64,000 bases of DNA from CADCUY01 sp964242735 (GTDB lineage: Bacteria > Actinomycetota > Actinomycetes > Actinomycetales > Quadrisphaeraceae): positions 108,336 through 172,335 of the forward strand of contig CAXTAK010000005.1 in the NCBI GenBank assembly GCA_964242735.1, in the 5' to 3' direction. The notes below the pieces were generated by a model. The model worked only from the letters and a program-made list of their open reading frames with translations. It was not told where the DNA came from and made no database searches. Position 1 is the stretch's first letter; each line of letters begins with the position of its first letter. The position numbers and the translations under genes were made by a program. This document shows positions 25,514 to 34,454 of the stretch, one piece after another.

Positions 25514-26239
25514 TCAGCGGAGCAGGTCTCCGATGATGCCCCCGCCGGTCTGCGCGGCGGAGGCGGACTGCTGGGTCCGCGCGGACAGCTCGCTGGGCTG
25601 GACCACCACGAAGCCCGGCCCGGAGAAGGCGTACTGGAACGCCTCCCCGGTGCCGCCGCGCAGCATCGAGCGCACGTTCATGCTCGAGACCACCTGCGGC
25701 ACGAGGTTCGCCGACCACCCGACCGCGGCCTGGACGTCGACGAAGGTCGGCTGCGCGGAGCAGTCCAGGACCACGGGCTGGCCCACGGTGACCAGCGCCG
25801 CGGTCCCCGTCCCGGAGATCACGGTGTTGTACAGCCCCCCCGCCATCGTGCCCGCGCCCTGCACGCGCTGGATGTCCCACTGCAGCGAGGCGTCGAAGGC
25901 GAGCAGGTTGGTGCCGTTGATGCTCAGGGCGTCACCGGCCAGCTCCACGAGGTAGACGAACCCGGCCTGCTGGGCGAAGAACACGTCGCCCGCCCCGGAG
26001 ACCCTCATCAGGGGCAGGTCCTCGTTGGTCAGCACCTTCTTGAGGAACCGGCCCACCCCGCCGGAGCCCTCGTGGTCGAAGCGCACCTGCCCCTGGTAGG
26101 CGACCATCGAGCCCTTGGTGGCGAGCAGGTCCGGGCTGCCGGCGCCCAGCGCAACGCGCAGCAGCTGCGGGTTCTGCCGGGCGAAGCGCTCGGCGCCCTC
26201 CACCTCGTGGTTGGACCGGGCGAAGAGGTCGCTGCGCAC
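25514..26239 (-). CDS. AIM24-family protein
   Basis: A 241-residue beta-rich protein of the AIM24/TerD-like bacterial family: KGSMVAYQGQVRFDHEG near residue 43, then EDLPLMRVSGAGDVFFA, GDALSINGTNLLAFDASLQW, and LRGGTGEAFQYAFSGPGFVVVQPSE near the end. Known members have a double beta-roll and no established bacterial function. No signal peptide or catalytic residues are seen. The GTG at 26239 lies six bases after a TACCCT box. It follows tsaE and converges with the exporter gene. Confidence 0.88.
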   Translation of the reverse strand: MRSDLFARSNHEVEGAERFARQNPQLLRVALGAGSPDLLATKGSMVAYQGQVRFDHEGSGGVGRFLKKVLTNEDLPLMRVSGAGDVFFAQQAGFVYLVELAGDALSINGTNLLAFDASLQWDIQRVQGAGTMAGGLYNTVISGTGTAALVTVGQPVVLDCSAQPTFVDVQAAVGWSANLVPQVVSSMNVRSMLRGGTGEAFQYAFSGPGFVVVQPSELSARTQQSASAAQTGGGIIGDLLR

Positions 26240-26245
26240 GCACCG

Positions 26246-26251
26246 AGGGTA
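26246..26251 (-). promoter_or_regulatory. -10 box (TACCCT) of a probable leaderless AIM24 transcript
   Basis: TACCCT on the minus strand ends six bases before the GTG start of the AIM24 gene, which lacks a Shine-Dalgarno sequence. It lies in the short gap after tsaE. Confidence 0.4.
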
Positions 26252-26258
26252 GGGCTCG

Positions 26259-26702
26259 TCAGGGCAGGGGGACGTCGGCCCAGCGGGGTCCGACGCCGCG
26301 GACGGTGACCAGCCGGGCCCCGTCGGCCGCCACGCCCAGCTCCAGCTCCAGGCGGTCCTCCGACAGCCGCTCCGCCAGGCCCTCGCCCCACTCCACGACC
26401 GTGACGGAGTCCTCCACCGCGGTGTCGAGGTCGAGGTCGTCCAGCTCGGCGGCCCCGCCGAGCCGGTAGGCGTCGACGTGCACCAGGTCCGGTCCCCCGA
26501 CCAGCGAGCGGTGCACCCGGGCGATGACGAAGGTCGGGGAGGTCACCGGTCCGGCGACCCCGAGCGCCTCCCCGAGGCCCTGGGTGAAGGTGGTCTTGCC
26601 CGCGCCGAGCCCCCCGGTGAGCACCAGCAGGTCACCGGCGCGCAGCCTCCTGGCGAGGCGCGCGGCCAGGCGCCGGGTGTCCGCGGCGCCTGCGCACCGC
26701 AC
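26259..26702 (-). CDS. tsaE: tRNA t6A biosynthesis ATPase TsaE
   Basis: A 147-residue ATPase that drives the TsaB-TsaD-TsaE cycle. The Walker A motif GGLGAGKTTFTQGLGEAL lies near residue 30, switch-like TSPTFVIARVH and the Walker B region LVHVDAYRLGG follow, and VVEWGEGL is the family's third motif. It begins 17 bases after the alr stop with GTG, on the same strand, as in many actinobacteria (alr-tsaE-tsaB-rimI-tsaD), but here AIM24 and the MarR-exporter pair separate it from tsaB. Confidence 0.95.
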   Translation of the reverse strand: MRCAGAADTRRLAARLARRLRAGDLLVLTGGLGAGKTTFTQGLGEALGVAGPVTSPTFVIARVHRSLVGGPDLVHVDAYRLGGAAELDDLDLDTAVEDSVTVVEWGEGLAERLSEDRLELELGVAADGARLVTVRGVGPRWADVPLP

Positions 26703-26719
26703 CGCGGCGCCGGGGGTGC

Positions 26720-27931
26720 TCAGCTCGGGCCACCGACGTAGCGGCGCGGCAGCCGGGGGGAGACCCGGGTGACGACCTCGTAGGCGATGGTGCCCGCGGC
26801 GCGCGCCCAGTCCTCAGCCGTGGGGCCGCCGTCGCGTCCGTCGCCGAAGAGCACCGCGAGGTCACCGGCCCGGGCGCCCGCCGCACCGGGCAGCCCGGCG
26901 AGGTCGACGACGAACTGGTCCATGCACACCCGCCCGGCCACGCGCGTCGTCCCTCCCGCCACCATCACCGGGCCCCCCGGCTCGCTGGTCGGCTCGCTGC
27001 CCGGCTGGCCCCACTGATCACCCTGCGCTGGTCGCGCGCCGCTGCCGGCGTGGCGGGGCACCCCGTCGGCGTAGCCCAGCGGCACCAGCCCCAGGCGGGT
27101 GGGCGCCGAGGTGGTGTACGCGTGGGCGTAGCTGACGCCCTGCCCGGCGCCGACGTCCTTGACGAGCGCCAGCGGGGCCCGGAGGCTCATCGCCGGCCTC
27201 AGCCCGAAGGAGGCGCCGTCGCCCAGGTGCGGCACCGGCGAGATGCCGTAGACCGCGATGCCGGGGCGCACGAGGTCCCAGTGCGCCCCGGGGTTGGTCA
27301 GCGTCGCGGCGGAGTTCGCCAGGTGGCGCAGCTGCCAGCGGGCACCGAGGGCCTCGCCGGTGGCGACCGCCTCGGCGAAGACCCGCTCCTGCGCGCGCAC
27401 CGCGGGGTGGTCGGGGTCGTCGGCCAGCGCGAAGTGCGACCACACCCCGACCACCTCCACGGTGCCGGCGGCCTGCGCGGCCAGCGACGCCCGCACCAGG
27501 GCCGGCCACTCCGCCGGCGTCGACCCGTTCCGGCCCAGCCCGGTGTCGACCTTCAGGTGCAGGCGCGCGGTGGTGCCCGTGGCGGTCGCGGCGGCCGCGG
27601 CCGCGTCCACCGCCCACGGCGCGCTGACCGAGACGTCGACACCGGCCGCCACCACGTCGTCGAGGCTCTGACCGGGCCCGTAGAGCCAGGCCAGGACGGG
27701 GGCGGTGATCCCCCCCGCGCGCAGGGCCACCGCTTCGTCGAGCTGGGCGACCCCCAGCCAGGTGGCGCCCCCGGCCAGCGCCGCGCGCGCCGCGGGCAGG
27801 AGGCCGTGGCCGTAGGCGTCGGCCTTGACCACGGCCATCACCGCCGCCCCGCCTCGGGTGCGGGCGAGCAGCTCGGCGGTGTTCGCCGTGATCGCCGCGA
27901 GGTCGACCACCACCTCCCCCGCGGCGCTCAC
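26720..27931 (-). CDS. alr: Alanine racemase
   Basis: A 403-residue PLP enzyme that interconverts L- and D-alanine for peptidoglycan. The cofactor lysine is Lys36 in AVVKADAYGHG, the second catalytic residue is the Tyr in GVSYAHAYTTS, and VCMDQFVVDL is the conserved substrate-site segment. An insertion rich in Gly, Pro and Ser (GSGARPAQGDQWGQPGSEP) lies between GYADGVPR and the Met-Asp motif. The GTG at 27931 overlaps the nnr stop by four bases; an in-frame GTG two codons earlier is the alternative. Confidence 0.96.
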   Translation of the reverse strand: MSAAGEVVVDLAAITANTAELLARTRGGAAVMAVVKADAYGHGLLPAARAALAGGATWLGVAQLDEAVALRAGGITAPVLAWLYGPGQSLDDVVAAGVDVSVSAPWAVDAAAAAATATGTTARLHLKVDTGLGRNGSTPAEWPALVRASLAAQAAGTVEVVGVWSHFALADDPDHPAVRAQERVFAEAVATGEALGARWQLRHLANSAATLTNPGAHWDLVRPGIAVYGISPVPHLGDGASFGLRPAMSLRAPLALVKDVGAGQGVSYAHAYTTSAPTRLGLVPLGYADGVPRHAGSGARPAQGDQWGQPGSEPTSEPGGPVMVAGGTTRVAGRVCMDQFVVDLAGLPGAAGARAGDLAVLFGDGRDGGPTAEDWARAAGTIAYEVVTRVSPRLPRRYVGGPS

Positions 27932-29466
27932 CGCCACCTGCTCGTGGTGGAGCGGGTGGCGGGGTGTGCGCTGCGCTCCCCGGCGCGCACGAGCAGGTCG
28001 GCGACGACCCCGGGCACCGCAGCGCTCACCGCGCTGGCCGTCACCGGGCCACCGGGGTTGGCCGCGTCGGCGGCCCGACCGTGCACGGTCGCGGCGAGCG
28101 CCCCGGCCCGAGCGGGCGGCAGACCAGCGGCGAGCAGCGCGCCCGCGATGCCGGCGAGCACGTCTCCGGAGCCGGCGGTGGCCAACCACGGCGGGCCCTC
28201 GGCCTGGGCCCACACCAGGCCCTGCGGCGGCACCACGATCGTGGTGGGTCCCTTGAGCAGCACCGTGGCGCCGGTCGCGGACGCCGCAGCGCGGGCGTGG
28301 CGCAGGGGGTGGGCCTCCACCTCCGCGCGGGTGAGCTCCCCGGCACCGACCGCGGCGATCAGGCGCGCCAGCTCCCCCGCGTGCGGGGTGAGCAGCACGG
28401 GGCTGCGTGCAGGGTCCAGCGGGCCGTGGCGGCGCACGTGGTCGACCACCAGCGGGAGCGCGCCGGCGTCGACGAGCAGCGGCAGCCCGTGGTCCGCCGA
28501 GGCGGACAGAGCGGCACGCGCTGGTGCGGCGCTCACCGCGTGCTCGAGGTCGAGGCCCGGGCCGATCACCCAGGCCTGCACCTGTCCGTCTCCGGGCACG
28601 ACCTCCGGCCAGCGGGCACGCACCAGCGCCGTGGGGTGCTCGGCGCCGCTGAAGCGCACCATGCCCGCGCCCGCGTGCAGGGCAGCGCCCACGCACAGCA
28701 CCGCGGCGCCCGTGTACTGGTCGCCGCCGGCGGAGACGCCGAGCACGCCGCGCGTGTACTTGTGGCTGCCGGACGACGGCGCCGGCCACAGCGCGGCAGC
28801 GCCCGCCGCGTCCAGGCGCGCCACCACCGGCTCGCCGAGCAGCTCGGGCGCGAGGCCGAGGTCGACCTCCACCACCCGCCCCGCCGCCGCCTGCGCCGGG
28901 GGCAGCAGCAGCGCCGGCTTCATCGCCCCCATGGTCACGGTGACGTCGGCGCGCACGTGCTCCCCGGGCAGCTCCCCGGTGTCGGGGTCGACGCCGCTCG
29001 CCAGGTCGACGGCGACCACGGCGCGAGCCTCCCGCGACCACCGCGCCACCTCGGCGTGGTGCCCCTGCAGCCCGCGGGAGGCGCCGGTGCCGAGCAGGCC
29101 GTCGACGACGACGTCGGCCTGGTGGACCGCAGCGGCGCCGTCGTCCGCTACCCGCCCGCCCGCTGCGCGCAGCGCTGCGAGCCCGGCGGGGTGGGCTCGC
29201 TCCCCTGCCAGCACGGCGGTGACCCGCGCGCCCCGGCCGGCGAGGAAGGACCCCGCGAACAGGGCATCGCCGCCGTTGTCGCCGCTGCCCACCAGCAGGG
29301 CGACGCTGCGCCCGTACACGCCCCCGCGGGCGACGCGCAGCTCGGCGGCGACCTCGCTCGCCACGGCGGCCGAGGCCCGCCGCATCAGTGACGTCTCGGG
29401 CAGCGCGTCGATGCGGGCGCGCTCGGCCCGACGCACCGCGTCGGTCGGGAAGGCGATCAGCACCAC
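27928..29466 (-). CDS. nnr: Bifunctional NAD(P)H-hydrate epimerase and dehydratase
   Basis: A 512-residue repair enzyme for damaged NADH and NADPH. The N-terminal YjeF epimerase domain has LLVGSGDNGGDALFAG and DGLLGTGASRGLQG with DLASGVDPDTGE. The C-terminal ADP-dependent dehydratase (ribokinase-like) begins SSGSHKYTRGVLGVSAGGDQYTG and has LLTPHAGELARL and the catalytic WLATAGSGDVLAGIAG. The frame extends upstream to 29622, but the GTG at 29466 has GAGGA at good spacing and places VLIAFPTDAVRRAE at the N-terminus. The order glmS-acpS-nnr-alr is typical for actinobacteria. Confidence 0.94.
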   Translation of the reverse strand: MVLIAFPTDAVRRAERARIDALPETSLMRRASAAVASEVAAELRVARGGVYGRSVALLVGSGDNGGDALFAGSFLAGRGARVTAVLAGERAHPAGLAALRAAGGRVADDGAAAVHQADVVVDGLLGTGASRGLQGHHAEVARWSREARAVVAVDLASGVDPDTGELPGEHVRADVTVTMGAMKPALLLPPAQAAAGRVVEVDLGLAPELLGEPVVARLDAAGAAALWPAPSSGSHKYTRGVLGVSAGGDQYTGAAVLCVGAALHAGAGMVRFSGAEHPTALVRARWPEVVPGDGQVQAWVIGPGLDLEHAVSAAPARAALSASADHGLPLLVDAGALPLVVDHVRRHGPLDPARSPVLLTPHAGELARLIAAVGAGELTRAEVEAHPLRHARAAASATGATVLLKGPTTIVVPPQGLVWAQAEGPPWLATAGSGDVLAGIAGALLAAGLPPARAGALAATVHGRAADAANPGGPVTASAVSAAVPGVVADLLVRAGERSAHPATRSTTSRWR

Positions 29467-29558
29467 CGCGCCATCCTCGCGCACCCCGGCAGGACTCCTC
29501 ACGGGAGCGCCGTCTGTCCCCGTCGAGGGCCTCGCGGGTCGCGACCCTGCACCAGGGA

Positions 29559-29628
29559 CCGACACGCCGGCATCCAGCCCGTCCTCGCACGCGTCTCGCA
29601 CGCTGCTGCAGGACTCCGACACGCCGGC
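29559..29628. repeat. 13-bp direct repeat upstream of nnr
   Basis: CCGACACGCCGGC occurs at 29559-29571 and 29616-29628, with a third partial copy near 29650. The 238-base gap between acpS and nnr holds nothing else that I recognise. The copies could be regulator sites or chance in GC-rich DNA. Confidence 0.4.
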
Positions 29629-29704
29629 GCAACGCGCAGCCAGCCGGATCCGACACCCGGCAGCGGCGGTGCGGTCGAACGCCGCGCGCGCAGGGGCGAG
29701 CGGC

Positions 29705-30055
29705 TCAGCCCTCGGCGACGACGAAGGCGATCGCCACCCCCCCGTCGTGGGACAGCGCGAGGTGCCACCGCCTCACCCCGAGCCGGTCGGCGAGCGCCCC
29801 GGCGCCGCCGGCCACGGTCAGGTGAGGGCGCCCGTGCTCGCCGCGGCGCACCTCCGCGTCCTGCCAGCTCAGCCCCGGCGGGGCCCCCAGCGCCTTCGCC
29901 ACGGCCTCCTTCGCCGCCACCCTCGCGGCGAGGGAGGACAGCGGCAGCCCCCGCTCCGCGGGGGTGAACAGCCGGGCTGCCAGCGCCGGGGCGCGGGCGA
30001 GCGACCGACCCAGGCGGGCGACGTCCACGACGTCGGTGCCGACCCCGATGATCAC
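29705..30055 (-). CDS. acpS: Holo-[acyl-carrier-protein] synthase
   Basis: A 116-residue AcpS that transfers 4'-phosphopantetheine from CoA to the serine of acyl carrier protein. The Mg-binding Asp is in IIGVGTDVVDVARL, and the Glu and Lys are in LAARVAAKEAVAKALG; WHLALSHDGGVAIAFVVAE closes the fold. Its GTG overlaps the glmS stop (GTGA). It uses CoA, made from pantothenate by the CoaA enzyme encoded at 32013-33002. Confidence 0.95.
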   Translation of the reverse strand: MIIGVGTDVVDVARLGRSLARAPALAARLFTPAERGLPLSSLAARVAAKEAVAKALGAPPGLSWQDAEVRRGEHGRPHLTVAGGAGALADRLGVRRWHLALSHDGGVAIAFVVAEG

Positions 30056-31959
30056 TCGACGGTGACGGACTTCGCCAGGTTCCGCGGTTGGTCCACGTCG
30101 TAGCCCTTGGCGGTGGCCAGCTCCATGGCGAGGATCTGGAGGGGCACCACCGTGACCAGGGGCGCCATCAGCGTCGGCACGGCCGGCACCCTGATCACCA
30201 CGTCGGCGTGCTCGTCGACGTCGTGGTCGCCCACCTCGGCGATGACGATGGTGCGCGCTCCACGGGCCCTCACCTCCTGGACGTTGGAGATCACCTTCGC
30301 GTGCACCGAGTCGCGCCCGCGCGGGGAGGGCACGATGACCACGACGGGCTGCCCCTCGTCGACGAGGGCGATCGGGCCGTGCTTCAGCTCCCCGGCGGCG
30401 AAGCCCTCGGCGTGGATGTACGCCAGCTCCTTGAGCTTCAGCGCCCCCTCCAGCGCCACGGGGTAGCCGACGTGCCGGCCGAGGAAGAGCACGGACGGCG
30501 CGTCCGCGAGCTCGCGGGCGAGGGCCCGCACCCGCTCGCCGTCGTCGAGCACCTGCTGGACGGCGTCGGGCACCTGGTGCAGCTGGCCCAGCACCGCGCG
30601 CACCTCGTCGGGGAAGAGGTTCCCGCGCAGCTGGGCGAGGTAGAGGCCCAGCAGGTAGCACGCGGTGATCTGGGCGAGGAACGCCTTCGTGGTGGCCACG
30701 GCCACCTCCGGGCCGGCGTGGGTGTACAGCGCGGCATCGGACTCCCTCGGGATCGTCGAGCCCCGGGTGTTGCAGATCGCGAGCACCTTCGCGCCCTGCT
30801 CGCGGGCGTGGCGCACGGCCATCACCAGGTCCATCGTCTCCCCGGACTGGGTGATCGCCACGACCAGGGTGCGGGCGGTCAGCACCGGGTCGCGGTAGCG
30901 GAACTCGTGCGCCAGGTCGACCTCGACGGGGATCCGGCACCAGTGCTCGATGGCGTACTTCGCGATGTGCCCGGCGTAGGCGGCGCTGCCGCAGGCGATC
31001 ACCACGATCTTGTCCATCCCCCGCAGGGCCGACTCGTCGATGCGCAGCTCGTCGAGCACCAGCGCCCCGTTCTCGTCGCTGCGCCCCAGCAGCGTGTCGG
31101 CGACCGCGCGCGGCTGCTCGTGGATCTCCTTGTCCATGAACCACGGGTATCCGCCCTTCTCGGCGGCCTCGGCGTCCCAGTCGACGGTGAAGGCCCGCGG
31201 GGTGACCGGCGCCCCGTCGAAGGTGGTGACCACGGCGGTGGTGGCGGTGATCTCCACCACCTGGTCCTGGCCGAGCTCGAGCGCGTCCCTGGTGTGGGCG
31301 ATGAAGGCCGCGACGTCGGAGCCGAGGTAGTTGACACCGTCGCCCAGCCCCACCACGAGGGGGGAGTTGCGGCGGGCGCCGACGACGACGCCGGGGCTGT
31401 CCGCGGAGACGGCGAGCAGGGTGAACGCGCCGTCCAGGCGCCGGCAGACACGGCGCAGGGCCTCGGCGAGGCTGGTCCCGGGGTGGGTGCGCAGCTCCGC
31501 CGCGAGCAGGTGGGGCACCACCTCGGTGTCGGTCTGGCTGAGGAGGACCGTGCCGGCGGCGACCAGCTCGGCCCGCAGCGCCGGGTAGTTCTCGATGATC
31601 CCGTTGTGGATGACGGCGAGCCGGCCGTCGGCGGACAGGTGGGGGTGGGCGTTGGCGTCGCTGGGCCCGCCGTGGGTGGCCCAGCGGGTGTGACCGATGG
31701 CCGTGGACCCCTGCGGCAGGGGCGCGTCCTGCAGCGCCTCGACGAGGCGCGCCAGCCGACCGGCGCGCTTGGCGCAGGTGAGCACCCCGCCGTCCAGGAC
31801 CGCGACGCCCGCGGAGTCGTACCCGCGGTACTCCAGGCGCCGCAGGCCCTCCAGGACCACGGCGAGCCCGCCCGCCCGCTCAGGAGCCGAGGCGCCAGGG
31901 GTGGGGGCGCCAGGGGTGGGGGCGGTGGTGGGACCCGCGAAGCCGACGATCCCGCACAT
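30052..31959 (-). CDS. glmS: Glutamine--fructose-6-phosphate aminotransferase (isomerising)
   Basis: A 635-residue GlmS that makes glucosamine 6-phosphate for peptidoglycan. The N-terminal Cys2 (after Met1) of MCGIVGF is the glutaminase nucleophile; RRLEYRGYDSAG, GHTRWATHG and HNGIIENY follow. Two SIS domains bind the sugar (CGSAAYAGHIAKYA, ITQSGETMDL, GRHVGYPVALEGALKLKELAYIHAEG) and the tail is DVDQPRNLAKSVTVE. Unlike usual GlmS, about 18 extra residues (TTAPTPGAPTPGASAPER) follow GIVGFAGP and come from a 15-base DNA repeat. The ATG lies seven bases after TAGTGT. No glmS ribozyme is seen. It works with GlmM at 33053-34447. Confidence 0.96.
   Translation of the reverse strand: MCGIVGFAGPTTAPTPGAPTPGASAPERAGGLAVVLEGLRRLEYRGYDSAGVAVLDGGVLTCAKRAGRLARLVEALQDAPLPQGSTAIGHTRWATHGGPSDANAHPHLSADGRLAVIHNGIIENYPALRAELVAAGTVLLSQTDTEVVPHLLAAELRTHPGTSLAEALRRVCRRLDGAFTLLAVSADSPGVVVGARRNSPLVVGLGDGVNYLGSDVAAFIAHTRDALELGQDQVVEITATTAVVTTFDGAPVTPRAFTVDWDAEAAEKGGYPWFMDKEIHEQPRAVADTLLGRSDENGALVLDELRIDESALRGMDKIVVIACGSAAYAGHIAKYAIEHWCRIPVEVDLAHEFRYRDPVLTARTLVVAITQSGETMDLVMAVRHAREQGAKVLAICNTRGSTIPRESDAALYTHAGPEVAVATTKAFLAQITACYLLGLYLAQLRGNLFPDEVRAVLGQLHQVPDAVQQVLDDGERVRALARELADAPSVLFLGRHVGYPVALEGALKLKELAYIHAEGFAAGELKHGPIALVDEGQPVVVIVPSPRGRDSVHAKVISNVQEVRARGARTIVIAEVGDHDVDEHADVVIRVPAVPTLMAPLVTVVPLQILAMELATAKGYDVDQPRNLAKSVTVE
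31891..31920. repeat. 15-bp tandem repeat inside glmS
   Basis: GGCGCCAGGGGTGGG occurs at 31891-31905 and 31906-31920 and encodes the repeated PTPGA in the insertion near the GlmS active-site cysteine. A partial third copy follows. Copy change keeps the frame. Confidence 0.88.
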
Positions 31960-31966
31960 GGCGGTG

Positions 31967-31972
31967 ACACTA
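31967..31972 (-). promoter_or_regulatory. -10 box (TAGTGT) of a probable leaderless glmS transcript
   Basis: TAGTGT on the minus strand ends seven bases before the glmS ATG, and no ribosome binding site is visible. The transcript would cover glmS and acpS and perhaps nnr, alr and tsaE. Confidence 0.45.
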
Positions 31973-32012
31973 CTGGCGAGCTGGCGCCCACCGGCGGGCA
32001 TCATGAACGCTC

Positions 32013-33002
32013 GTGGCCACCACGAGCGGCGTCCCGAGCCCCTCACCCTTCGTCGAGCTCGACCGCGGGGCGTGGAGCCGGCTCGCGGAGTCCACCCCGC
32101 TGAGCCTGACCGCGGCGGACCTCGACGCGGTGCGCGGCGTCGGCGACCGCATCGACCTCGCCGACGTCGACCAGGTCTACCGGCCCCTGTCGCGGTTGCT
32201 CAACCTCTACGCCGCCGGGGTCACGCACCTGCACGCGATGACCTCGACGTTCCTCGGCGGCGGCGGTGTCGGCGGAGACCCGCAGGCGGGGGTGCCGCGC
32301 ACGCCCTTCGTCATCGGCATCGCCGGGTCGGTCGCGGTGGGCAAGTCCACGACAGCGCGCCTGCTGCGCGCCCTGCTGGCGCACTGGCCCGACACTCCAC
32401 GGGTGGCGCTGGTGACCACCGACGGCTTCCTGCTGCCCAACGCCGAGCTGGAGCGCCGCGGCATCCTCGCCCGCAAGGGCTTCCCCGAGTCCTACGACCG
32501 CCGGGCGCTGCTGCGCTTCGTGGCCGCGGTGAAGTCCGGGGCCGCCGAGGTGCGCGCCCCGGTGTACTCGCACCTGACGTACGACATCGTGCCGGGCGCG
32601 CAGATGGTGGTGCGCCGCCCGGACGTGCTCATCGTCGAGGGGCTGAACGTGCTGCAGCCGGCGCGCCCGCCCGCGGACGGGTCACCGACGTCGGCGCTGG
32701 CGGTCAGCGACTTCTTCGACGTCTCCATCTACGTCGACGCCCGCCAGGAGGACATCGCGCGCTGGTACGTCGAGCGCTTCCTGCGCCTGCGGGAGACCGC
32801 CTTCGCCGACCCCAGCTCGTACTTCCACCGCTACGCCTCCCTGACCGACGAGGCAGCCACCGCCCGCGCGGGCTCGATCTGGCGGGAGATCAACGAGCCG
32901 AACCTGGTGCGCAACATCGCGCCGACCCGCGGGCGGGCGACCCTGGTGCTCACCAAGGGCAGCGACCACGCGGTGGCCAGGGTGCGCCTGCGCAAGCTGT
33001 AG
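32013..33002 (+). CDS. coaA: Type I pantothenate kinase
   Basis: A 329-residue PanK-I, which phosphorylates pantothenate, the first step of CoA synthesis, and is normally inhibited by CoA. The P-loop is GIAGSVAVGKSTTARLL, followed by VTTDGFLLPNAELERRG and RKGFPESYDRRALLRF, and the lid region has SHLTYDIVP and VIVEGLNVLQ. A short Gly-rich insertion (GGGGVGGDPQAG) precedes the P-loop. The GTG at 32013 gives a normal N-terminus. It is the only plus-strand gene between 25.5 and 64 kb, divergent from glmS and convergent with glmM. Confidence 0.95.
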   Translation: MATTSGVPSPSPFVELDRGAWSRLAESTPLSLTAADLDAVRGVGDRIDLADVDQVYRPLSRLLNLYAAGVTHLHAMTSTFLGGGGVGGDPQAGVPRTPFVIGIAGSVAVGKSTTARLLRALLAHWPDTPRVALVTTDGFLLPNAELERRGILARKGFPESYDRRALLRFVAAVKSGAAEVRAPVYSHLTYDIVPGAQMVVRRPDVLIVEGLNVLQPARPPADGSPTSALAVSDFFDVSIYVDARQEDIARWYVERFLRLRETAFADPSSYFHRYASLTDEAATARAGSIWREINEPNLVRNIAPTRGRATLVLTKGSDHAVARVRLRKL

Positions 33003-33052
33003 GCGCGCCCGGCCGGGGTCGCGGGCGCTGCGGGCCTGCGGGCGCTGGCGCG

Positions 33053-34447
33053 TCAGAGGGACAGTCGCGCGGTGACGACACCGGCGAGGCGCGCGGCGAC
33101 GTCCCGGGCCTGCTCCGCGGTGGGCGCCTCGACCATCACCCGCACCAGCGGTTCGGTGCCCGAGGGGCGCAGCAGGACCCGCCCGGTGCTGCCGAGCTCG
33201 GCCTCCGCGGCGACCACCGCGGCGGCGAGCGGTGCGTCGCTGACGACGCGGGACCGGTCGACGCCGGGCACGTTGAGCAGCACCTGCGGCAGGCGCACCA
33301 CGACGCCGGCCACCTGCGACAGCGGTTGGCGCAGCTCCGCGACCCGGGCGAGCAGGTGCAGGGCGGTGAGCACCCCGTCCCCGGTGGTCTGGTGGTCGAG
33401 CATCAGCACGTGACCGGACTGCTCACCGCCCAGGGTGAACCCGCCCGCGCGCATCGCCTCGAGCACGTAGCGGTCCCCCACCGCGGTCTGCAGCACCTGC
33501 ACGCCGTCGCGGCGCATGGCGATCATCAGCCCGAGGTTGCTCATCACGGTGGCCACCAGGGTGGCGCCGGGCAGCTCCCCGCGCCGGTGCGCGGCCAGGG
33601 CGAGCACCCCCATGACCTGGTCGCCGTCGACGAGCCCGCCGTCGGCGTCCACCGCCAGGCACCGGTCCGCGTCGCCGTCGAAGGCCACCCCGGCGTCGGC
33701 GCCCGCGGCGCGCACCGCCTCCCGCAGGGGGTCCAGGTGCGTGGAGCCCACGCCGGCGTTGGTGTTCAACCCGTCGGGCGCCGCCCCGGTGACCACCACG
33801 TCGGCGCCCGCGCGGCGCAGCGCCTCGGGGCCGACCCACCAGGCAGCGCCGTGGGCGGCGTCGACGACCACCCGCAGCCCGCGCAGCGGCCGCTCCCCCG
33901 GCAGGGTGGCGAGCAGGAACCGCACGTACTGCTCCGCCGCGTCCACCCCTGCGGTGATGCGCCCGACGCCGGCGCCGGTGGGACGCTGCCACGGCTCACC
34001 GAGGCGCGCCTCGATGGCGTCCTCGAGGTCGTCGGCGAGCTTGTGACCACCCCGGGCGAAGAACTTGATGCCGTTGTCGGGCACGGGGTTGTGCGAGGCG
34101 GAGATCACCACACCCAGGTCGGCGCCGGTGGCCACCACGTGGTGGGCGATCCCAGGGGTGGGGAGGACCCCCACGTCCTCGACGTCGACCCCCGCGCTGG
34201 CCAGGCCGGCGCAGGTCGCCGCGGACAGCATCGCCCCGGAGATGCGGGGGTCGCGGCCCACCACGGCCCGGGGGCGGTGACCGGCGAACGCCCCGGCATC
34301 ACCGAGGACGTGGCCGGCGGCGACAGCGAGGTCCAGGGCCAGCTCCGCGGTGACCTCCGCGTTGGCGAGGCCGCGGACACCGTCGGTGCCGAAGAGCCGG
34401 CCGCTCCGCTGCGCTGGCGGGCCGCCGCCGGTGGGACCGGTGCTCAG
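33053..34447 (-). CDS. glmM: Phosphoglucosamine mutase with a non-standard start
   Basis: A phosphohexomutase that converts glucosamine 6-phosphate to glucosamine 1-phosphate. The family opening GRLFGTDGVRGLAN is encoded at about 34411-34370, the active serine is in VISASHNPVPDNGIKFF, the metal loop is FDGDADRCL, the sugar loop GGEQSGH, and the phosphate site LRPSGTEPLVRVM. No ATG, GTG or TTG lies upstream of the RLFGTDG motif in this frame; the first is a GTG at 34264, which would remove the conserved N-terminus. The CTG at 34447, eight bases from the rpsI stop, is the best start and gives 464 residues. Ribosomes may pass directly from rpsI. Confidence 0.85.
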   Translation of the reverse strand: MSTGPTGGGPPAQRSGRLFGTDGVRGLANAEVTAELALDLAVAAGHVLGDAGAFAGHRPRAVVGRDPRISGAMLSAATCAGLASAGVDVEDVGVLPTPGIAHHVVATGADLGVVISASHNPVPDNGIKFFARGGHKLADDLEDAIEARLGEPWQRPTGAGVGRITAGVDAAEQYVRFLLATLPGERPLRGLRVVVDAAHGAAWWVGPEALRRAGADVVVTGAAPDGLNTNAGVGSTHLDPLREAVRAAGADAGVAFDGDADRCLAVDADGGLVDGDQVMGVLALAAHRRGELPGATLVATVMSNLGLMIAMRRDGVQVLQTAVGDRYVLEAMRAGGFTLGGEQSGHVLMLDHQTTGDGVLTALHLLARVAELRQPLSQVAGVVVRLPQVLLNVPGVDRSRVVSDAPLAAAVVAAEAELGSTGRVLLRPSGTEPLVRVMVEAPTAEQARDVAARLAGVVTARLSL

Positions 34448-34454
34448 CGCGGGC

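Noticed and set aside
31960..32012. glmS ribozyme or riboswitch upstream of glmS
   Set aside because: The gap to coaA is only 53 bases and the transcript appears leaderless; no ribozyme core fits.
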